DNA of 64,000 nt, from NCBI RefSeq assembly GCF_018398335.1, contig NZ_JAHBRX010000001.1:2410001-2474000 (forward strand), in the 5' to 3' direction. Source of the stretch: Chelatococcus sp. HY11 (GTDB lineage: Bacteria; Pseudomonadota; Alphaproteobacteria; Rhizobiales; Beijerinckiaceae). Below the pieces are notes generated by a model, which was given only the letters and a program-made list of their open reading frames with translations, was not told where the DNA came from and did no database searches. A program made the translations under genes and the position numbers. Of the stretch, positions 55,077-63,474 are shown piece after piece (the stretch's first letter is position 1; each line of letters begins with the position of its first letter).

Positions 55077-55577
55077 ATGCCTGACACGCAGCCGGAACAC
55101 CGCCAGCCGCATCCGCGTGGAGGGCTCTATTTCGAGGACTTCACCGTGGGTGCCGTTATCAGCCACCGCCTGACGCGGACGGTAACACAGATGGACAACA
55201 TGTTATTCTCCAACATGACGCTCAACCCGCAGCCGCTCCATATCGACGCGCATTTCTGCGCGACGGAGACGGAATGGGGCCGCCCGCTGATGAATTCGCT
55301 CTTCACGCTCGGCCTCATGATCGGCATTTCCGTCAACGACACGACGATGGGCACCCTCATCGCCAATCTCGGCATGACGGACATCAAGTTCCCGGCGCCC
55401 CTCTTCGAGGGAGAGACCGTCAATGTGACGACCGAGATCGCCTCCAAGCGCGAATCACGCTCGCGACCAGACGCCGGCATCGTCGAATTCATCCATCGCG
55501 CCTACAAGCAGGACGGCACGCTCGTCGCCCAATGCGTGAGGCAGGCTTTCATGCTGAAGCGCAGCACAACGGTTTAG
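55077..55577 (+). CDS. MaoC-family acyl-CoA hydratase
   Basis: This 166-aa single-hotdog enzyme resembles mesaconyl/methylmalyl-CoA dehydratase-type MaoC proteins. It shows GGLYFEDFTVGAVISHRLTR, the hydratase region NPQPLHIDAHFCATETEWG (His/Asp) and RPLMNSLFTLGLMIGISVND. ATG 55077 is preceded by GGAGA at better spacing than ATG 55071. It lies 9 bp before the lyase gene. It should hydrate the unsaturated carboxylated CoA ester before lyase cleavage. Confidence 0.87.
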   Translation: MPDTQPEHRQPHPRGGLYFEDFTVGAVISHRLTRTVTQMDNMLFSNMTLNPQPLHIDAHFCATETEWGRPLMNSLFTLGLMIGISVNDTTMGTLIANLGMTDIKFPAPLFEGETVNVTTEIASKRESRSRPDAGIVEFIHRAYKQDGTLVAQCVRQAFMLKRSTTV

Positions 55578-55585
55578 GGTGCCCC

Positions 55586-56491
55586 ATGAAATCCCTTGGT
55601 CCCATGAGATCTCTGCTTTTCATCCCCGGCGATTCCCCGCGCAAGCTCGAGAAGGGCCTGACTTCGGGCGCCGATGCGCTCCTTCTGGACCTCGAGGACG
55701 CGGTCGCGCCGGGGGCGAAGGCGGAGGCGCGGCGGATTACGGCCGATTTCATTGCGGCAACCAAGGAGAAGGCGGACCGGCCCCTTCTCTACGTCAGGGT
55801 GAATGGCTTCGACACCGGCATGGTCGATGACGATCTCGCAGGCGTCATGCTGGCCGGCCCCGACGGCATCGTGCTGCCTAAGGCCTGTGGCGGGCCGGAT
55901 GTGGCACGGCTCGGCACCAAGCTCGCCGTGTGGGAGGCGAAGGCCGGCACCGGTGACGGCGCGACGCGCGTGCTCGCCCTTGCCGCGGAGAGCGCCCGCG
56001 GGATCTTCGCGCTCGGAACCTTTGCCGACGCGAGCGAGCGCCTGATGGGGCTGACATGGGGTGGCGAGGACCTGTCCGCCGACGTCGGCGCCGAGACCAA
56101 CCGTGACGCCAGCGGCGCTTATACGGAGCCCTACCGGCTGACGCGCTCGCTCACCTTGCTTGCAGCCGCCGCCGCATCGGTCATGGCTGTCGATGCGGTC
56201 TACACCAATTTCCGGGATCTCGATGGCCTCGCTGCCGAATGCCGGGAGGGACGCCGTGACGGGTTCGTCGCCAAGATGGCGATCCACCCGGCCCAGGTCC
56301 CGGTGATCAATGCAGCCTTCACGCCATCCGAAGAGGCGGTCACCCGCGCGCGGGCGGTTATCGCGGCATTCCGTGCCAATCCTGACGCGGGGGTCGTCGG
56401 CGTCGACGGCGAGATGCTCGATCGCCCCCATCTCCTGCGCGCCGAGCGCGTGCTGGCCCGGCTTGGACCGTCAGACCGCGAAGGCGCGTAG
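55586..56491 (+). CDS. HpcH/HpaI aldolase-citrate lyase family CoA ester lyase
   Basis: This 301-aa TIM-barrel CoA ester lyase (CitE/malyl-CoA/citramalyl-CoA lyase type) shows RSLLFIPGDSPRKLEKGL, ALLLDLEDAVAPGAKAEAR (metal Asp/Glu), RVNGFDTG, AESARGIF with the metal Glu, and GEDLSADVGAETNRD. The C-terminal KMAIHPAQVPVINAAF carries the conserved His. Such enzymes cleave 3-hydroxy or malyl-type CoA esters to acetyl- or propionyl-CoA plus a keto acid. The start is ATG 55586 with AGGGTG upstream. It is last in the operon, followed by a palindromic repeat. Confidence 0.9.
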   Translation: MKSLGPMRSLLFIPGDSPRKLEKGLTSGADALLLDLEDAVAPGAKAEARRITADFIAATKEKADRPLLYVRVNGFDTGMVDDDLAGVMLAGPDGIVLPKACGGPDVARLGTKLAVWEAKAGTGDGATRVLALAAESARGIFALGTFADASERLMGLTWGGEDLSADVGAETNRDASGAYTEPYRLTRSLTLLAAAAASVMAVDAVYTNFRDLDGLAAECREGRRDGFVAKMAIHPAQVPVINAAFTPSEEAVTRARAVIAAFRANPDAGVVGVDGEMLDRPHLLRAERVLARLGPSDREGA

Positions 56492-56533
56492 AACGCTTAG
56501 GTTCAATCGACATCCAGCATTCTCAGCTGTCAT

Positions 56534-56610
56534 GGCCGGGCTCGTCCCGGCCATCCCGATTTATGGAGGCGCCCTTCCTATCGGGATCACCGGGACAAGC
56601 CCGGTGATGA
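56534..56610. repeat. Extragenic palindromic element, double copy
   Basis: GGCCGGGCTCGTCCCGGCC at 56534-56552 and ATCACCGGGACAAGCCCGGTGATGA at 56586-56610 are two hairpins facing each other, with CCCGAT and ATCGGGAT inside them as complementary arms. It lies between convergent operons and could terminate both. It is the most complete copy of the GGCCGGG family seen here. Confidence 0.65.
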
Positions 56611-56696
56611 CGCTGGTATCTCTCGGCAATACTTGAATGTCGATTGCCCCTAGAGCGTGCTGTGCTTGGATGGAATGACACGGCGGCGAGGCGCGC

Positions 56697-57635
56697 TTAT
56701 TTCGTGCGGCTCTCCTCGAATGTGGCGGTCTCCAGAACGACCCGCGACCGGAGCTTCATGTCCCCGAACTGGTCATGGGCGGAGATGATGAAGGAACGGG
56801 GCTCCGGCCCCGGTTCGCCGGCGACGATCGACAGGCTGATGATATCGCCAAGCCGCGTCATCCCTGTGAAGCGCGTGGTAAAATGCACGATGCGGCGCCC
56901 CGGGAACCATCGGCCGGCGGCGCCTCCCGCATAGGCGGCAATCAGCATGCCATGGGCGATGACATCATCGAGCCCGGCCGCGTGGGCGGCGGCGCTGTCG
57001 AGATGGATGGGGTTGTGATCCCCGGAAGCCGCCGCGAAACGCGCAAGCGTTTCCGGCGTGACCGGCGGCATGGCGATGGCCGGCTTGATGGTAAGTGGCA
57101 TCGCCGGGTGACCAGCAGGGCGCGGCGCATTTCCAGCCGCCTCCTGCCTGACGGCAATGGTTGTGCCGAGTTCGGCTACCCTCTGGCCCGTCTCGTCGGC
57201 AACAGCGGTCGTCGTTGTCACGAAGACCAGCGCGCCGTCCCGCTTTTCGCTAGCGCCCGTGAGCCGGGGTGTGAAGGTCAGGCGTTGGCCCGCGACGATC
57301 GGCGCCCAGAAGGAGAAGGATTGTTCAGCGTGCAGAATGCGCGCCTGATCGATGTGAAGCGCCTCATAAACATCGAAGGGGCTTGGCTTGGCGATGCTCA
57401 GGGTGAAGAGGAATGTCGGCGGCGCCGGCAGGGCCATGTCCGCGAATGGCCGCGCTTGTCCTCGACGCTCAAGGACCGCCTCGGTATCGCCGATCGCCTC
57501 GGCATAGGCCGCGATGGCCTCGGCCGTCACCGCGATCGCATGCGCCGGAAAGACGCGCCCGATCTGCCGCTCGATACGCCGCGCGAGCGAAGGCCCCGCT
57601 GGATTGGCCGACGCGTCCCCGCCCTGTTCGTTCAT
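56697..57635 (-). CDS. Two-domain MaoC-like (R)-hydratase/dehydratase
   Basis: This 312-aa double-hotdog protein has an N-terminal FAS1-type dehydratase-like domain (about 20-165) and a C-terminal MaoC domain. The hydratase-2 motif is FAAASGDHNPIHLDSAAAHA (Asp206, His211), followed by DVIAHGMLIAAYAGG. It should hydrate 2-enoyl-CoA to (R)-3-hydroxyacyl-CoA. Its start overlaps the TetR gene stop (ATGA), so regulator and hydratase are translated together. Confidence 0.88.
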   Translation of the reverse strand: MNEQGGDASANPAGPSLARRIERQIGRVFPAHAIAVTAEAIAAYAEAIGDTEAVLERRGQARPFADMALPAPPTFLFTLSIAKPSPFDVYEALHIDQARILHAEQSFSFWAPIVAGQRLTFTPRLTGASEKRDGALVFVTTTTAVADETGQRVAELGTTIAVRQEAAGNAPRPAGHPAMPLTIKPAIAMPPVTPETLARFAAASGDHNPIHLDSAAAHAAGLDDVIAHGMLIAAYAGGAAGRWFPGRRIVHFTTRFTGMTRLGDIISLSIVAGEPGPEPRSFIISAHDQFGDMKLRSRVVLETATFEESRTK

Positions 57636-58291
57636 GCCGTGGCGACGGCCTTGCTGCGCTTCTTTCGCGCCGGCTTTTCCGTCGCCTTGGCCGTATTATC
57701 CGGCGTGGCGCCGACACCATTCAGGAAGAAGGCGGTCGCGTGATCCACCACTTCTTCCATGCTGTTGGGCCCATTCTTGCGAAACCAGCCGGACATGCCT
57801 TCCGCCATGCCGAACAACGTAAGGCTCGCGAGCCGTGTATCCTGCGGCGGCAAGATCTCCGCTTCGACCGCTTCCACCAGCACATTGCGCACCATGGTCT
57901 CGAAACGGTCGCGCCGCTCGATCACGGCGTTACGCGCACGAGGCTTCAGGGAGCGGATCATGTCCGCCATGAGACGCCAGGCGTTGCGCCGCACGATCGA
58001 CCGGTCGAACACGTAGCGCACCGTTGCCGTCAACCGCTCGCGCGCATCCTGCCCGGGCGCTTCGATGACCGCGCCGAGCCCGTCGAGCATGGCCTTCATC
58101 TCACGCTCTTCGATCGCGAGCACGACGGCTTCTTTCGACGGAAAGTAATTGTAGATCGCCGAATGGACGAGGCCGACCTCGGCACAGATATCGCGCGTCG
58201 ACGTGCCCGTGTAACCAAACTTGGCGAACCGGTTGAGCGCAGCCGTGAGAAACTCTTCCCGGCGTGGCATCTCGGATTTGTTGCGCGTCAT
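57632..58291 (-). CDS. TetR-family transcriptional regulator
   Basis: This 219-aa regulator has an N-terminal HTH (FGYTGTSTRDICAEVGLVHS and AIYNYFPSKEAVVLA, about 25-60) and a helical ligand domain with WRLMADMIRSLKPRARNAV. The C-terminus is Lys/Arg-rich (ATEKPARKKRSKAVATA). It is divergent from the amidohydrolase operon, with a duplicated palindrome in the promoter region. FadR- or KstR2-like regulators of this type usually sense an acyl-CoA ester. Confidence 0.92.
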   Translation of the reverse strand: MTRNKSEMPRREEFLTAALNRFAKFGYTGTSTRDICAEVGLVHSAIYNYFPSKEAVVLAIEEREMKAMLDGLGAVIEAPGQDARERLTATVRYVFDRSIVRRNAWRLMADMIRSLKPRARNAVIERRDRFETMVRNVLVEAVEAEILPPQDTRLASLTLFGMAEGMSGWFRKNGPNSMEEVVDHATAFFLNGVGATPDNTAKATEKPARKKRSKAVATA

Positions 58292-58340
58292 GAAAACCTC
58301 ATATCTGCAATGCTCAGTATATGAAAACGAGGGCCTTGAC

Positions 58341-58389
58341 CAGAGCGACCGCTCTGTGCGACATCATTCCAGACAGAGCGACCGCTCTC
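58341..58389. promoter_or_regulatory. Duplicated TetR-type operator
   Basis: AGAGCGACCGCTCT occurs identically at 58342-58355 and 58375-58388, 33 bp apart (about three helical turns). Each copy has AGAGCG/CGCTCT arms with a 2-bp centre. They lie between the divergent TetR gene and the amidohydrolase start at 58432. Confidence 0.8.
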
Positions 58390-58431
58390 TCTGTGATGTT
58401 CAAGGTCGCCAAACTCAAGCAGGAGGAGCTG

Positions 58432-59289
58432 ATGCCAAGGACGCCAGCAATCGACGTCAGCGTGCGGCCGATGCCACGGGAGATCGCGCATCGCTACGGC
58501 AGGCTTCCCGAGTATCGCCACATCTTCGAGCATATCTTCAAGCGCCCCGAGGTCATCAATGATGGCATCCCGCTGGAAGAGATGGCCGCGGAGATGGACC
58601 GGCACAACATCGAGCAGATCCTCGTCAGCGGCTACGACGCGCGCAAGACCCGTGACCTCCATGTCGAGAACGACTGGGTGGTCGGACTGACCAAGGCGAT
58701 GCCCGGGCGCGTCATTCCCGGCGTCGGCATCGACCCGACGCGCGACATCATGGAATCGCTCGAGGAGATCGATCGCTGCGCCAGGGACCACGGCTTCCGC
58801 TTCCTGCGGATGCTGCCCTACGCGGCCGATCTCAATCCGGATGACCGGCGCTTTTATCCGATCTATGCCAAATGCTGCGAGCTCGACATGGCGGTCTGGC
58901 TGCAGGTGGGTCACACCGCCGGCCTGATGCCCTCCGAGCCCGGCCGCCCTATCCATCTCGACCGCATCGCGCTTGATTTTCCCCGGCTGAAGATCATCGG
59001 CGGCCATATCGGCTGGCCGTGGGAGACCGAGATGATCGCTATGGCGCTGAAGCATCCCAACGTCTATCTCAGCACCTGCGCCCATGCGCCCGACCACTGG
59101 CCCGACAGTGTCGTGCAGTTCCTCAAGACACGCGGCAAGCGCAAGGTGATCTTCGGTACGAACTGGCCTTACATCGGCTATGATCGTTACTTCGAGAAGT
59201 TCGACCAATTGGGCCTCGACGAAGCAACCGAGCGCCTTTTCCTACGTGACAACCTCCTGCGCGTTCTCGGTCTTCCACAGGAATCCTGA
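58432..59289 (+). CDS. Amidohydrolase-2 family TIM-barrel protein lacking the HxH metal motif
   Basis: This 285-aa protein of the PF04909 type retains VGHTAG and GGHIGWPWETEM with their histidines and NVYLSTCAHAP. The N-terminal HxH metal pair is replaced by Ser10-x-Arg12 (AIDVSVRPMP), and the terminal Asp motif reads FGTNWP. It may be metal-independent, bind metal differently, or be non-hydrolytic. ATG 58432 has AGGAGG five bases upstream; a start at 58321 would place the operators inside the coding region. It is first gene of the TetR-controlled operon. Confidence 0.8.
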   Translation: MPRTPAIDVSVRPMPREIAHRYGRLPEYRHIFEHIFKRPEVINDGIPLEEMAAEMDRHNIEQILVSGYDARKTRDLHVENDWVVGLTKAMPGRVIPGVGIDPTRDIMESLEEIDRCARDHGFRFLRMLPYAADLNPDDRRFYPIYAKCCELDMAVWLQVGHTAGLMPSEPGRPIHLDRIALDFPRLKIIGGHIGWPWETEMIAMALKHPNVYLSTCAHAPDHWPDSVVQFLKTRGKRKVIFGTNWPYIGYDRYFEKFDQLGLDEATERLFLRDNLLRVLGLPQES

Positions 59290-59292
59290 GCC

Positions 59293-60837
59293 ATGCTGCT
59301 GATCGACCACTTCGAAAAGGTCGCTCGCGGGGCACCCGATCGCGTCTTCATCCACTTCGTCGGCGACGAGGCGGCTGGGGACCGTACGGTCACCTACGCC
59401 GCCGCGGCGGAACGCGCCGCCCATCTGGCGGCGCATCTGCGCACCTGCGGGGTCAAGCGCGGCGATCCCGTCGCGATCCTGATGCCCAATTCGATCGAAT
59501 GGCTCATCATCTATTTCGCCTGCCAGAAGATCGGCGCGATTGCTGCCGGATTGAGCGCGGATCTCCTTCCCGGCGAGCTCCAGTCCTACATGGATACGCT
59601 CGCGCCGCGCGTGCTGGTGACCGCCGCGGCGCAGAATGCGCTGGCGCTTGAACTTGCCGCGACCAACCCCGGCCTCGCGCATGTCCTCAGCGACGCGCCC
59701 GTCGGTGGCATGATGGACGCCTGGAGCCCGGCGGACGAGCCGGTGTGGGCGCGAGACCCGGAGATCCCCGACGACGCGCTCCTCAGCATCGTCTTCACAT
59801 CCGGCACGACCGGCGCCAAGCCCAAGGCCGCCCTGCAGCGCTCAAGCAGCATCATCAATGGCATCGCCGGCTATCAGGAAAATCTCCGGCTGACCTCGCA
59901 GGACAGGGTCATGCTGGTGACCCCGCTGCTCCATGGCATGGCGCTGAACTGGGGCACGACGATGTGCGTGCTGTCGGGCTGCACGATGGTGCTGGCGCGC
60001 CGTTTTAGCGCGTCCCGCTTCTGGGACCAGGCGGACCGCAGCGGTGCCTCGGTGCTCTGGACCATGGGCGCCGTGGTCGCCATCCTGCTGACGCTCCCAC
60101 CGTCGGACGTCGAGCGCCATGCCGTCAAGAAGCTGCGCATCCTGTTCGCCAACGGCGCGGCCGGGCGGTGGCGGCAGATCCGTGAACGGTGGGGCTGCGA
60201 CGTGCTCGACGGCTATGGCATGACGGAGACGCCGGGCACGCTGGCCGGCGCGGACTGCTATGACCTGCCGGATGCCTATCCCTGCGTTGGCAGGCCCGTG
60301 CCTGGCGTGGATCTACGGATCGTCAATCCCGACACCGGCGTGGAGGTCGGCGTACGCGAGGTTGGGGAGATTACGGCTCGCTTCGGCCAGGGCTTTGCCG
60401 GCTATTTCAACAACGAGGCGGCCTTCCAGGAAGTCGTTCGCGACGGCTGGTTCCACACCGGCGATCTCGCTTATCGCGACGAGGACAATCGCTTCTTCTT
60501 TGTGGATCGCCTGAAGTCCATCATCCGCCGCGGCGGCGAGAATATCGCCAGCCTCGAAATCGAGAACTGCATCGTCCAGCACCCCGAAATCCGTGAAGTC
60601 ATCGCGCTGCCGCAGCCGCACGACGTGCTCGGCGAGACGGTCCTCGTGGTCCTCATTCCGATGGAAGAGGGCCGTGAATTCTCGCTGGAGGAGATCCGGC
60701 GCTTCTGTGAAGGCAAGCTCGCGCCTTTCAAATGGCCGGAATCCGTCCGGCCCAGCGACGGCGCCGATGTGCCGCGCACGGAAACGGGCCGCGTGAAAAA
60801 AGTGCTGTACCGCAAGGCATTGGGACTGATTCGATGA
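59293..60837 (+). CDS. AMP-dependent acyl-CoA synthetase/ligase
   Basis: This 514-aa adenylate-forming ligase has P-loop FTSGTTGAKPKA (168-179), DGYGMTETPGT, GWFHTGDLAYRD and the C-terminal PRTETGRVKKVLYRKALG with the catalytic Lys region. It activates a carboxylic acid to its CoA thioester with ATP. It lies 3 bp after the amidohydrolase-like gene and overlaps the CoA-transferase by ATGA. Substrate specificity cannot be read; neighbours suggest a cyclic or branched acid. Confidence 0.92.
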   Translation: MLLIDHFEKVARGAPDRVFIHFVGDEAAGDRTVTYAAAAERAAHLAAHLRTCGVKRGDPVAILMPNSIEWLIIYFACQKIGAIAAGLSADLLPGELQSYMDTLAPRVLVTAAAQNALALELAATNPGLAHVLSDAPVGGMMDAWSPADEPVWARDPEIPDDALLSIVFTSGTTGAKPKAALQRSSSIINGIAGYQENLRLTSQDRVMLVTPLLHGMALNWGTTMCVLSGCTMVLARRFSASRFWDQADRSGASVLWTMGAVVAILLTLPPSDVERHAVKKLRILFANGAAGRWRQIRERWGCDVLDGYGMTETPGTLAGADCYDLPDAYPCVGRPVPGVDLRIVNPDTGVEVGVREVGEITARFGQGFAGYFNNEAAFQEVVRDGWFHTGDLAYRDEDNRFFFVDRLKSIIRRGGENIASLEIENCIVQHPEIREVIALPQPHDVLGETVLVVLIPMEEGREFSLEEIRRFCEGKLAPFKWPESVRPSDGADVPRTETGRVKKVLYRKALGLIR

Positions 60838-62627
60838 CGGTTGATCCCGCGACATTTGCCGATACTGACGCGATTGCCGCCCGTTGGGCCTCTTTCAAGG
60901 CACAACCCGCCGGCATCGATCGGGTCGCCACCCTCAAGGATGCGGTGGCGCGTCACGTGCAGGCGGGCGACACGCTTTACTTCGGCGGCTCCATGGCCCG
61001 GCCCAATGCGGCGATGTTCGAGGTCGCGCGGCAGTTCTGGTCGCGCGACCCGGGGTTTACGCTCGCGGCGCCGGCCATCGCCAACCAGCACGCCCCGCTC
61101 ATCCGCGCCGGGCTCGTGAAAAAGGTGATCGCCTCGATCCACGCGCTGACCTTTCCGACGCCCGCGCCGCATCCCCTTTACGTGCAGGCCGCCCGCGACG
61201 GATCGGTTACCTTCGAGAGCTGGTCGCTGCTCACTCTCAAGCAGCGCCTGATGGCGGCGTCGCTCGGCTTGCCCTTCATGCCGACGGGCTCTCTCGCCGG
61301 CAGCGACATGGCGAGGGAACTCGCCGCGACCGGGCAGGTCGCGACGCTCGACAACCCCTTTGGTGATGGGGCAGCCACGGTGGTGGCACCCTTCGCGCCA
61401 GACGTCACATTCGTGCATGCGCTCGCGGCCGACCGCTTCGGCAATGCCATCATCTGCCCACCTTTCTACGACGGCGCCTGGGCGGCCTTCGCGGCAAGCC
61501 GGGCTGTGATCATCACCGCCGAGCGCATCGTGGGGGATGATTTCATCAGCCGCTATTCGCACCAGGTGCAGATACCCGGTCATTGCGTCGCGGCGGTCTG
61601 TGAGGTACCGCTCGGCGGCCATCCGAATTCCCTTCCGGGCGACGCCGTGCCCGAAGTGCCGGGCTATCCGGACGACTACGCCTTTCTCGAAGACTTGCGG
61701 AATGCTGGGAAGAGCCCGGAAGCGCTCGATCGCTGGTCGCGGGAATGGATCCTCGACTGCGACAGCCACGAAGCCTATCTCGCCAAGCTCGGCGCGGATC
61801 GTCTTCACGCCTTGCGCGGGCGCAGGGCGAAGGACGGATGGCGTCTCGAATGGCCGGAACTCGCCGGCCCGGCCGCGGCGCGCGCGTCATCGGATAACGA
61901 ACGCCATGCGGTCCTCGCCGCGCGCATCCTGCGCGAGCGGCTGCGCAGCGGCGACCTGTCGTGCATCCTTGCCGGCCTCGGCATCTCGTCGCTCGCCGCC
62001 TGGATGGCATCGCTGCTTGAACGGCGGGACGGACACAACGTGCCGTTGATGGTCGAAGCCGGCATGTTCGGATATGTGCCCTCCCCTGCCGATCCCTTCC
62101 TGTTCAACTATCGCAACATGTCGGGCGGCCTCATGGAAACCGATGCCCTGACGACGCTCGGCGTGCTGACAGGGGGGCCGCGCAATCGGGCGGTGGGCGT
62201 GCTCGGCGCCGCCCAGGTCGACCGGGCCGGTAACCTCAACACGTCGAAGCTTCCGGACTTCATGCTCACCGGCTCCGGTGGCGCCAATGACATCGGCAGC
62301 GCCGCCTCGGAAGTGCTCGTCACCATGGCGCATTCGCCAAAGCGGCTCGTCGAGGCGGTGCATTTCATCACGACCCCTGGCCGGGCCGTGCGAACCATCG
62401 TGACCGAGCTCGGCGTGCTGGAACGCCGCGCCGGCAACGAAGAGTTCGTGCTGTCGCGGGTGCTTGCGCGCGATGGCCATTCCAAGGCCGACCTCGTCGC
62501 CATGGCCATTGCCAAGACGGGCTGGGCATTGGCCGTGGCGGACGATGTCCAGCTGGAACCGGCGCCGGACGCGGAGGAGATCAGCCTTGCGCGCCAGCTC
62601 GACCCGAAAGGACTGTTCCTTGGCTGA
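60834..62627 (+). CDS. Class I CoA-transferase family protein, fused alpha and beta subunits (IpdAB/GctAB-like)
   Basis: This 597-aa fusion has an alpha half (about 1-330) with GDTLYFGGSMARPNAAMFEV, WSLLTLKQRLMAASLGLPFM and TGSLAGSDM. The beta half (about 350-597) has ILAGLGISSLAAWMASLL, MVEAGMFGYVPSP and TGSGGANDIGSAASEVLVTM. The alpha half resembles IpdA-type and glutaconate CoA-transferase subunits. In steroid catabolism IpdAB opens a ring rather than moving CoA. Glu408 in VEAGMFG is at the position of the CoA-transferase catalytic Glu, so either activity is possible. It overlaps its neighbours on both sides. Confidence 0.87.
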   Translation: MTVDPATFADTDAIAARWASFKAQPAGIDRVATLKDAVARHVQAGDTLYFGGSMARPNAAMFEVARQFWSRDPGFTLAAPAIANQHAPLIRAGLVKKVIASIHALTFPTPAPHPLYVQAARDGSVTFESWSLLTLKQRLMAASLGLPFMPTGSLAGSDMARELAATGQVATLDNPFGDGAATVVAPFAPDVTFVHALAADRFGNAIICPPFYDGAWAAFAASRAVIITAERIVGDDFISRYSHQVQIPGHCVAAVCEVPLGGHPNSLPGDAVPEVPGYPDDYAFLEDLRNAGKSPEALDRWSREWILDCDSHEAYLAKLGADRLHALRGRRAKDGWRLEWPELAGPAAARASSDNERHAVLAARILRERLRSGDLSCILAGLGISSLAAWMASLLERRDGHNVPLMVEAGMFGYVPSPADPFLFNYRNMSGGLMETDALTTLGVLTGGPRNRAVGVLGAAQVDRAGNLNTSKLPDFMLTGSGGANDIGSAASEVLVTMAHSPKRLVEAVHFITTPGRAVRTIVTELGVLERRAGNEEFVLSRVLARDGHSKADLVAMAIAKTGWALAVADDVQLEPAPDAEEISLARQLDPKGLFLG

Positions 62628-63462
62628 CGACGATGATCCTTTCAGCGCACCGCTGAGCTTTCGCACGGATGTGCTCGCCGGCCAGGTCGCCCTCATTACC
62701 GGCGGCGGCACCGGCCTTGGGCGCGCCATCGCCATTGCCATGGCGCGGCTTGGAGCGACCGTCGTGCTATGCGGGCGCCGACCCGAACCGCTGGCGGAAA
62801 CGGCCGAGCTGATCCGCAGCCACGGCGGGGCGGCGCATCCGCATGCCTGCTCGATCCGCGCGCCCGATGAGATCGCTGCCATGCTCGACGAGGTGTTCGC
62901 GACCTTCGGCCGGGTCGATATTCTCGTGAACAACGGCGGCGGGCAGTTCGTCCAGCCGGCGATCGACCTGTCGCCCAAGGGGTGGCACGCGGTCATCGAC
63001 ACCAATCTCACCGGCACATGGAACATGATGCAGGCCACCGCCCAGCGCTGGCGCGGCCGGGCCGAGGAAGGACGTATCGTGAATGTCGTCCTCGATATAT
63101 GGCGGGGCATTCCCGGCATGGCGCATTCCGTCGCCGCGCGTGCCGGGGTCATCTATCTCTCCAAGACCCTCGCGGTCGAATGGGCGCCGCTCGGCATCCG
63201 CGTCAACTGCCTCGCGCCGGGCATCGTCGATACCGGCGCGCTGGAGCAATACCCCCCGGATGTGCAGGCGAGGATCCGCACGGACGCCAATGTCCAGCGT
63301 CGTCCCGCCAGTTCCCTCGAAGTCGTTGAGGGCTGCATCTATCTGGCGTTGCCATCAGCCCGCTTCGTGACCGGCGAGGTCTTGACCGTCGATGGCGGTC
63401 AGCAGTTGTGGGGCGACGTTTGGGCCGTTTCGAAGCCAGATTACTTTCGCTTTTCATCATGA
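62620..63462 (+). CDS. Short-chain dehydrogenase/reductase, PECR/DECR-like
   Basis: This 280-aa SDR has the nucleotide motif TGGGTGLG (27-34) and NNGGG. The catalytic YxxxK is absent: the aligned segment reads HSVAARAGVIYLSKTLAVEW, with Ser170 and Arg174 at those positions. That pattern matches peroxisomal trans-2-enoyl-CoA reductase (PECR) and 2,4-dienoyl-CoA reductases, so I expect an enoyl- or dienoyl-CoA reductase. The start is TTG 62620, overlapping the transferase by 8 bp, with AAAGGA upstream. The next gene begins 12 bp after it. Confidence 0.87.
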   Translation: MADDDDPFSAPLSFRTDVLAGQVALITGGGTGLGRAIAIAMARLGATVVLCGRRPEPLAETAELIRSHGGAAHPHACSIRAPDEIAAMLDEVFATFGRVDILVNNGGGQFVQPAIDLSPKGWHAVIDTNLTGTWNMMQATAQRWRGRAEEGRIVNVVLDIWRGIPGMAHSVAARAGVIYLSKTLAVEWAPLGIRVNCLAPGIVDTGALEQYPPDVQARIRTDANVQRRPASSLEVVEGCIYLALPSARFVTGEVLTVDGGQQLWGDVWAVSKPDYFRFSS

Positions 63463-63474
63463 CAGGACATGACG

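Noticed and set aside
58321-58431. Longer N-terminus for the amidohydrolase-like protein starting at 58321
   Set aside because: It would translate through both TetR-type operators; the ATG at 58432 has a strong AGGAGG.
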